DNA of 24,531 nucleotides from a virus: IMG/VR virus record IMGVR_UViG_3300031329_000024, positions 1 to 24,531 of that record. One strand, given 5' to 3'. The notes under the pieces are model-generated. The model was given only the letters and a program-made list of their open reading frames with translations, was not told the origin of the DNA and did no database searches. The position numbers and the translations under genes are program-made. Every line of letters starts with the position of its first letter. The first letter of the stretch is position 1. This document shows positions 24,385 to 24,531 of this stretch, one piece after another.

Positions 24385-24531
24385 TTAACCTCCAGTGCGT
24401 TCCAAAGAGCTAACGCGTTCAACAAGCATTTCAAACTCACTTTTGCGAACTCTGCTGCTTGTTGCTGAATGCGTTTCTTTCTCCAAAGAGTTTAATCTGC
24501 CATTTAGTAAACTCATGGCATCACGTTTGTT
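24385..24531 (-). CDS. C-terminal end of a short charged helical protein (partial at right edge)
   Basis: The frame is open from the right edge and ends at TAA one base before the GTG of the membrane protein. The 48 visible residues are charged and helical (L-N-S-L-E-K-E-T, S-E-F-E-M-L-V-E-R-V-S-S-L-E-R), with heptad-like Leu/Val spacing that suggests a coiled coil. There is an internal ATG at 24516 (43 residues), but no good ribosome binding site in front of it, so the gene probably begins outside the window. Function unknown. Confidence 0.5.
   Translation of the reverse strand, partial: NKRDAMSLLNGRLNSLEKETHSATSSRVRKSEFEMLVERVSSLERTGG
24388..24393 (-). promoter_or_regulatory. Ribosome binding site that sets the GTG start of the small membrane protein
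   Basis: GGAGGT covers the last two codons (Gly-Gly) of the upstream frame and lies four bases before the GTG at 24383. It decides the start of the membrane protein and implies coupling of the two genes. Confidence 0.65.

Noticed and set aside
24186-24440. Longer start of the small membrane protein at an ATG (84 residues)
   Set aside because: It would overlap the upstream gene by 56 bases in another frame; the GTG with GGAGGT four bases upstream is far better supported.

Overview
The window is the structural (head and tail) block of a tailed double-stranded DNA phage or prophage. Every gene that can be supported lies on the minus strand, packed with gaps of 0 to about 50 bases or short overlaps, so transcription runs from the right edge to the left edge. 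The order is portal, MuF-type minor head protein, scaffold, major capsid, connectors, tail tube, frameshifted tail chaperone, very long tape measure, tail tip. This is the order of a long non-contractile-tailed phage (siphovirus). No sheath, integrase, tRNA, CRISPR or insertion sequence was seen. Base composition is moderately AT-rich. The host cannot be fixed from sequence alone; strong Shine-Dalgarno sites and lambda/HK97-style modules suit a Gram-negative (proteobacterial) host.

Right part (24531 to 17741): the end of a coiled-coil-like gene, a small two-segment membrane protein with a GTG start, a small acidic protein, a DUF4055-type portal protein, and a 1540-residue protein. The 1540-residue protein is the main result. 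Its first ~255 residues are a Mu gpF-like (MuF) head-morphogenesis domain. Its last ~700 residues carry the full set of single-subunit (T7/N4-type) RNA polymerase motifs: D-x-R-G-R-V-Y, motif A Asp1002, motif B Arg1064/Lys1068/Tyr1076, the N-F-x-H-S-x-D element, and motif C His1437-Asp1438. It therefore looks like a virion RNA polymerase carried in the head by a portal-associated domain and possibly injected with the DNA, in a phage that does not otherwise look like N4.

Middle part (17693 to 13978): scaffold, major capsid protein, three or four small head-tail joining and tail-completion proteins, and the tail tube protein. A strong intrinsic terminator with a UUCG loop follows the tail tube gene and probably lowers transcription of the genes after it.

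Left part (13924 to 1): a small unknown gene, a tail assembly chaperone with a -1 slippery heptamer (GGGAAAA) joining it to a second frame (lambda G/GT style), an HK97 gp10-like protein, a 3132-residue tape measure protein (predicting an unusually long tail), a distal tail protein, a small GNAT-like protein, a tail hub protein, and the first 614 codons of a J-like tail-tip protein with fibronectin type III repeats that runs off the left edge.
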